A stretch of DNA of 64,000 nt from Comamonadaceae bacterium (lineage in GTDB: Bacteria; Pseudomonadota; Gammaproteobacteria; Burkholderiales; Burkholderiaceae_C), in contig JAACZV010000008.1 of the NCBI GenBank assembly GCA_009996515.1, forward strand, positions 1-64,000. Direction: 5' to 3'. Under the pieces are notes generated by a model. It ran no database searches, was not told where the DNA came from, and worked only from the letters and a program-made list of their open reading frames with translations. Made by a program: the position numbers and the translations under genes. Every line of letters begins with the position of its first letter. Position 1 is the first letter of the stretch. Below, piece after piece: positions 60,495-64,000 of this stretch.

Positions 60495-61988
60495 ATGAAC
60501 AACAAAGAGACCCTGCTCGGCATCCGCCGTGGCATCGAGAAGGAAAGCCTGCGCGCGCTGCCCAACGGCGGGCTGGCGCTGACGCCGCACCCCATCGCAC
60601 TGGGGTCGGCGCTGACGCATCCGCACATCACGACCGACTACAGCGAATCCCAGCTCGAGCTGATCACGGGCGTGCATGCCGGCGTCGAGGACTGCCTGCA
60701 GGAGCTGACCGAGATCCATCAGGCCGTCTACCGTGCGCTGGCCGACGAGCGGCTGTGGGTGGGCTCCATGCCCTGCGGCCTGCCGGCCGACGAGACCATC
60801 CCCATCGGCCGCTACGGCCACAGCAACGTCGGCCGCGCCAAGAGCGTCTACCGCATGGGCCTGGGCCAGCGCTACGGCCGGCGCATGCAGACCATCTCCG
60901 GCATCCACTACAACTGGTCGCTGCCGGGCGTGTCGACGGCGGACTACTTCGGCCTGATCCGCAACTTCCGCCGCGAGGGCTGGCTGTTGCTGTACCTGTT
61001 CGGCGCCAGCCCGGCGCTGTGCGACAGCTTCGTGGCCGGGCGCGAGCACGGCCTGCAGCGCCTGTCGGGCCACACCCTGTACCTGCCGCATGCCACCTCG
61101 CTGCGCATGGGGCGGCTGGGCTACCAGAGCGATGCGCAGTCCAGCATCGCCGTCAGCTACAACTGCCTGGAGAGTTATGCGGCGTCGCTGCAGGCCGCGC
61201 TGAGCCGGCCCTATCCGCCCTACGAGGCCATCGGCGTGCAGACGCCCGGCGGCGACTACAACCAGCTCTCCACCAGCCTGCTGCAGATCGAGAACGAGTT
61301 CTACAGCACCATACGCGCCAAGCGCGTGATCCGCCCCGGCGAGCGGCCGCTGCATGCGCTGCGCGAGCGCGGCGTCGAGTACATCGAGGTGCGGCTGATG
61401 GACCTGGACCCCTTCGAGCCGCTGGGCATAGGCGCCGACACCATGCGAGTGCTGGATGCCTTCCTGCTGCACTGCCTGCACAGCGACAGCCCCGACGACA
61501 CGCCGGAAGAGATCGCGGCGAATGCGCGCAACCAGCACAGTGTCGCGGCCCGCGGCCGCGAGCCCGGCCTGAGGCTGGAGCACTGGCGGGGCGGCGAGCG
61601 TTCGCTGCTGGACTGGGCCGGCGAGATCCTGGCGGGCTGCGCGGTGCAGGCCGAGGCGCTGGACGCGGCCCATGGCGGCGACGCCTACCGCGCGGCGCTG
61701 CGGCGCGTGGCCGAGCGGCTGCAGCGGCCCGATCTGTGCCCGTCGGCCCGCGTGCTGGCGGCCATGGCCCGGGACTTCGACGACAGCTACGTCGGTTTCA
61801 TCCGCCGCCAGAGCGATGCGACGCGGGCGGCCCTGCTGGCCCTGCCGTTCACGGAGCCGCTGCAGCGGCGCTTCGAGAAGCTGGCGGCCGACTCGCTGGC
61901 CGAGCAGGCCCGCATCGAGGCCGCCGACACCATGGATTTCGAGACCTTCCGGCGCTTCTACGTGGCGCCGGAGCGCATGGCCGTCTAG
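60495..61988 (+). CDS. gshA: Glutamate-cysteine ligase (gamma-glutamylcysteine synthetase)
   Basis: This 497-residue protein is of the E. coli GshA (type 1) family: IRRGIEKESLRAL (Glu/Mg site), TTDYSESQLELITGVH, IGRYGHSNVGRAKSVYRMGL and QTISGIHYNWSL, then YIEVRLMDLDPFEPLGI. It is slightly shorter than the 518 residues of E. coli GshA. It catalyses the first and rate-limiting step of glutathione synthesis. It is convergent with the EAL protein, with 8 bases between stops. Confidence 0.95.
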   Translation: MNNKETLLGIRRGIEKESLRALPNGGLALTPHPIALGSALTHPHITTDYSESQLELITGVHAGVEDCLQELTEIHQAVYRALADERLWVGSMPCGLPADETIPIGRYGHSNVGRAKSVYRMGLGQRYGRRMQTISGIHYNWSLPGVSTADYFGLIRNFRREGWLLLYLFGASPALCDSFVAGREHGLQRLSGHTLYLPHATSLRMGRLGYQSDAQSSIAVSYNCLESYAASLQAALSRPYPPYEAIGVQTPGGDYNQLSTSLLQIENEFYSTIRAKRVIRPGERPLHALRERGVEYIEVRLMDLDPFEPLGIGADTMRVLDAFLLHCLHSDSPDDTPEEIAANARNQHSVAARGREPGLRLEHWRGGERSLLDWAGEILAGCAVQAEALDAAHGGDAYRAALRRVAERLQRPDLCPSARVLAAMARDFDDSYVGFIRRQSDATRAALLALPFTEPLQRRFEKLAADSLAEQARIEAADTMDFETFRRFYVAPERMAV

Positions 61989-61996
61989 GGCCTTCT

Positions 61997-64000
61997 CTAG
62001 GCGCAGGCCTCGGCGTCCTGCGTCGCGTACAGCGAGGTGCTGAAGCGCAGGCCGTCGTTGCGCGCCTGCGTGGCCCAGCGCGTCAGCTCCTCGGCGGGCA
62101 TGGGCCGCGCGAACAGATAGCCCTGCAGCTTGTCGCAGCGCTTGCCGCGCAGCACGGCGGCCTGGCCCTCGGTCTCGACGCCCTCGGCCACCACCTGCAG
62201 GCTCAAGGCATGGGCCAGCTCGATGACGGCCTTGACGATGGCGCGCGCGTCGGCGCTGGTCTCCAGGTCCTGGATGAAGCTGCGGTCGATCTTGAGCTGC
62301 GACACCGGCAGGCGGCGCAGATAGGCCAGGCTGGAATAGCCGGTGCCGAAGTCGTCGATGGACAGCGCCAGGCCCAGCCCGGCCAGGCGGCGCAGCGTGC
62401 GCTCGGTGGCTTGCGCGTCGTCCATCGCGACGGACTCGGTGATCTCGCAGGTCAGGTGCCGCGCATCGACGCCGTACTGGGCCAGCGCCTCCTCGAAGCG
62501 CCTGACCAGCGCATCGGGCTGGCGCAGCTGCTGCACGGACAGGTTGAGCGCCGCGCGCATCTGCAGGCCCGCATCGCGCCAGGCGGCCAGCTGGCGGCAG
62601 GCCTCGGCGATGACCCAGTCGCCCAGCGGCATGATGAGGCCGAAGCGCTCGGCCACCGGGATGAAGGTGCCCGGGCTCACCGCGCCGCGCTGCGGATGCT
62701 GCCAGCGCAGCAAGGCCTCCACGCCGGTGACGGCGCCCTCCTGCGAGGCGATCTTGGGCTGGTAATGCAGGGCCAGTTCGCCGCTGCCGGCCTCGCCGGC
62801 CAGCGCCGCGCGCAGGTCGCGGGCCAGCTCCAGCTGCTCGCGCACGCCGGCCTGCATATGGGCTTCGAAGAAGGCGAAGCCGTTGCCGCCGGCACGCTTG
62901 ACCGATTGCGCGGCCGAGTCGGCCTGGGCGATCAGCCGCTCGCCGGGCCCCGCGCCGTCGTACAGCGCGATGCCCACCGAGGCCGACAGCCGCAGCGGCT
63001 GGCGGCCGGCGCCCGGCACGGCGCCCAGCGGCTCGGTGAGCGCGTCCAGCAGCCGCTGCGCGACCTGGGCCAGCGCCGCATCGGTGACCTCGCCCTCCAG
63101 CAGCAGCACGAACTCGTCCGCGGCCAGCCGGGCCAGCGTGTCGCCGCTGCGCGCCAGGCGCTGCAGGCGCCGCGCCACGTCGCGCAGCACATGGTCGCCC
63201 GCGGCCAGGCCGAAGCTGTCGTTGATGGGCTTGAAGCCGTCCAGGTTGATGAGCAGCAGCGCCAGCCTCGGGCCGCCCTCATGCCCGCCGCGCTCGGTGG
63301 CATGGTGCAGGTGGTCGTTCAGCAGCTGGCGGTTGGCCAGCCCCGTCAGCGGGTCGCGCAGCGCGCGCTGGTGCAATTCCAGCGTCGCGGCGTGCAGCGA
63401 CTGCTGCAGCCGCGAGGTGCGGCGCTGGCTGCGGGCGTCCAGCGCCGACGTGAGCAGGGTCAGCAGCAGCAGCAGCAAGGCGGCACCGGCGACCAGGGCG
63501 CCGAGGTTGTCGCCGCGCAGCGCATCGGCGCTCAGGCAGACCGCGCCCTCGGCGATGCCCGCGGCGGCCATGCCGGTGTAGTGCATGCCGCTGATGGCCG
63601 CGCCCATGACCAGGGCGGCGCCCAGCTGCCCCCAGTGCAGCCAGGCGCCGGGCAGCCGCGGCAGCGCGAAGAAGATGCACAGCGCGGCCGCGGCCGCGGC
63701 GGTGGCCACCAGGGCCGAGACGGCCACCAGCGCCCAGTTCCACTGGATGCCCGGCGCGAGCACCAGGGCGGCCATGCCGGTGTAGTGCATGGCGCAGATG
63801 CCGGCGCCCATGCTGAGCGCGCCCAGCGCCAGCCGCGCCGGCGTCAGGGCATCCTGGGCGGCCACGCGCAGCGCCAGCGCCGACACGCCCACCGCCGTCA
63901 GCCAGCTCAGCAGCGTCGGCGCGATGGCGTAGCCGACCGCAAAAGGCAGCTTGAGCGCCAGCATGCCGACGAAGTGCATGGCCCAGATGCCGGTGCCCAG
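61997..64000 (-). CDS. MHYT-GGDEF-EAL membrane protein (N-terminus outside the window)
   Basis: The frame continues past the right edge. Three MHYT-type motifs (MHFVGM, MHYTGM twice) in a helix-rich sensor are visible near the N-terminus, in the style of seven-TM MHYT sensors that may bind a metal and gas. A GGDEF-like domain follows in which the catalytic motif reads AADEF, so it should be catalytically inactive. The EAL domain is intact: GVEALLRWQHP, the EITESVAMDD region, DDFGTGYSSLAYLRRLP and QVVAEGVET. The protein should therefore be a c-di-GMP phosphodiesterase. Confidence 0.93.
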   Translation of the reverse strand: MGTGIWAMHFVGMLALKLPFAVGYAIAPTLLSWLTAVGVSALALRVAAQDALTPARLALGALSMGAGICAMHYTGMAALVLAPGIQWNWALVAVSALVATAAAAAALCIFFALPRLPGAWLHWGQLGAALVMGAAISGMHYTGMAAAGIAEGAVCLSADALRGDNLGALVAGAALLLLLLTLLTSALDARSQRRTSRLQQSLHAATLELHQRALRDPLTGLANRQLLNDHLHHATERGGHEGGPRLALLLINLDGFKPINDSFGLAAGDHVLRDVARRLQRLARSGDTLARLAADEFVLLLEGEVTDAALAQVAQRLLDALTEPLGAVPGAGRQPLRLSASVGIALYDGAGPGERLIAQADSAAQSVKRAGGNGFAFFEAHMQAGVREQLELARDLRAALAGEAGSGELALHYQPKIASQEGAVTGVEALLRWQHPQRGAVSPGTFIPVAERFGLIMPLGDWVIAEACRQLAAWRDAGLQMRAALNLSVQQLRQPDALVRRFEEALAQYGVDARHLTCEITESVAMDDAQATERTLRRLAGLGLALSIDDFGTGYSSLAYLRRLPVSQLKIDRSFIQDLETSADARAIVKAVIELAHALSLQVVAEGVETEGQAAVLRGKRCDKLQGYLFARPMPAEELTRWATQARNDGLRFSTSLYATQDAEACA

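Overview
The window is a chromosomal segment of a GC-rich betaproteobacterium. The best guess is order Burkholderiales, in the Rubrivivax/Leptothrix/Roseateles group. This rests on very high GC with strong GC3 codon bias, a PEP-CTERM protein, a Bug-type solute-binding protein, and the style of the rpoN-lptB-lptA, argS-SPOR-dsbA and three-gene pnt clusters. Genes are tightly packed. Many junctions are 4-base ATGA/GTGA overlaps, and no gene-free stretch exceeds about 250 bases. No tRNA, rRNA, CRISPR array, insertion sequence or prophage was seen.

Layout. 1-3831 (+): the distal end of a type II secretion/MSHA-pilus-like operon, with a PilP/MshK-like fragment, a lipoprotein secretin and three pseudopilin-type proteins. 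4079-8044 (+): a PEP-CTERM protein and a large plant-type (cucumisin-like) subtilase, closed by a strong terminator. 8121-9050: two small secreted proteins. 9252-13466 (-): Nudix hydrolase, 2OG-Fe(II) oxygenase, mnmA, and a DesK/NarL-type two-component pair. 13549-18773 (+): three-subunit proton-translocating transhydrogenase, fadD-like acyl-CoA synthetase and an unknown gene. 18814-20711 (+): rsmE and an MFS transporter. 20680-29764 (-): secreted protein, rlmL, secreted protein, rpoN, lptB, lptA, two tandem dsbA genes, a SPOR protein and argS. 29827-31982 (+): a Ser/Thr kinase fused to a cyclic-nucleotide-binding-like domain, a PsiF-like protein and a glycine-zipper lipoprotein. 32041-35040 (-): TonB-dependent receptor.

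35204-40475 (-): an operon of a periplasmic AmiD-like amidase followed by dppB, a GNAT acetyltransferase, dppC, dppD and dppF, with no binding protein. The arrangement suggests uptake and recycling of murein peptides. 40602-45433 (-): two alpha/beta hydrolases, a stand-alone ClpP-like protease, a DUF4184 membrane protein and a wax-ester synthase/DGAT-like acyltransferase with a basic tail. 45583-45918 (-): PspC protein. 46023-53493: a second peptide ABC system, with two tandem binding proteins diverging from two permeases and a double ATPase. 53614-58723 (+): two paralogous TPR-TM-GGDEF diguanylate cyclases in a 4-base-overlap operon with a Bug binding protein. 58751-64000: SulP transporter, gshA, and the C-terminal part of an MHYT-GGDEF-EAL protein running off the right edge.

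The least ordinary elements are: a family of structured intergenic repeats (9094-9232, 24506-24575, with a third structured site at 45495-45578); a different dispersed palindrome inside the dpp operon (37117-37199); the diguanylate cyclase pair coupled to a Bug protein; the amidase-Dpp-GNAT operon; and the WS/DGAT enzyme with a histone-like tail. No wholly new defence or mobile system was seen. All functional statements are based on motifs and family resemblance read by eye, without database searches.
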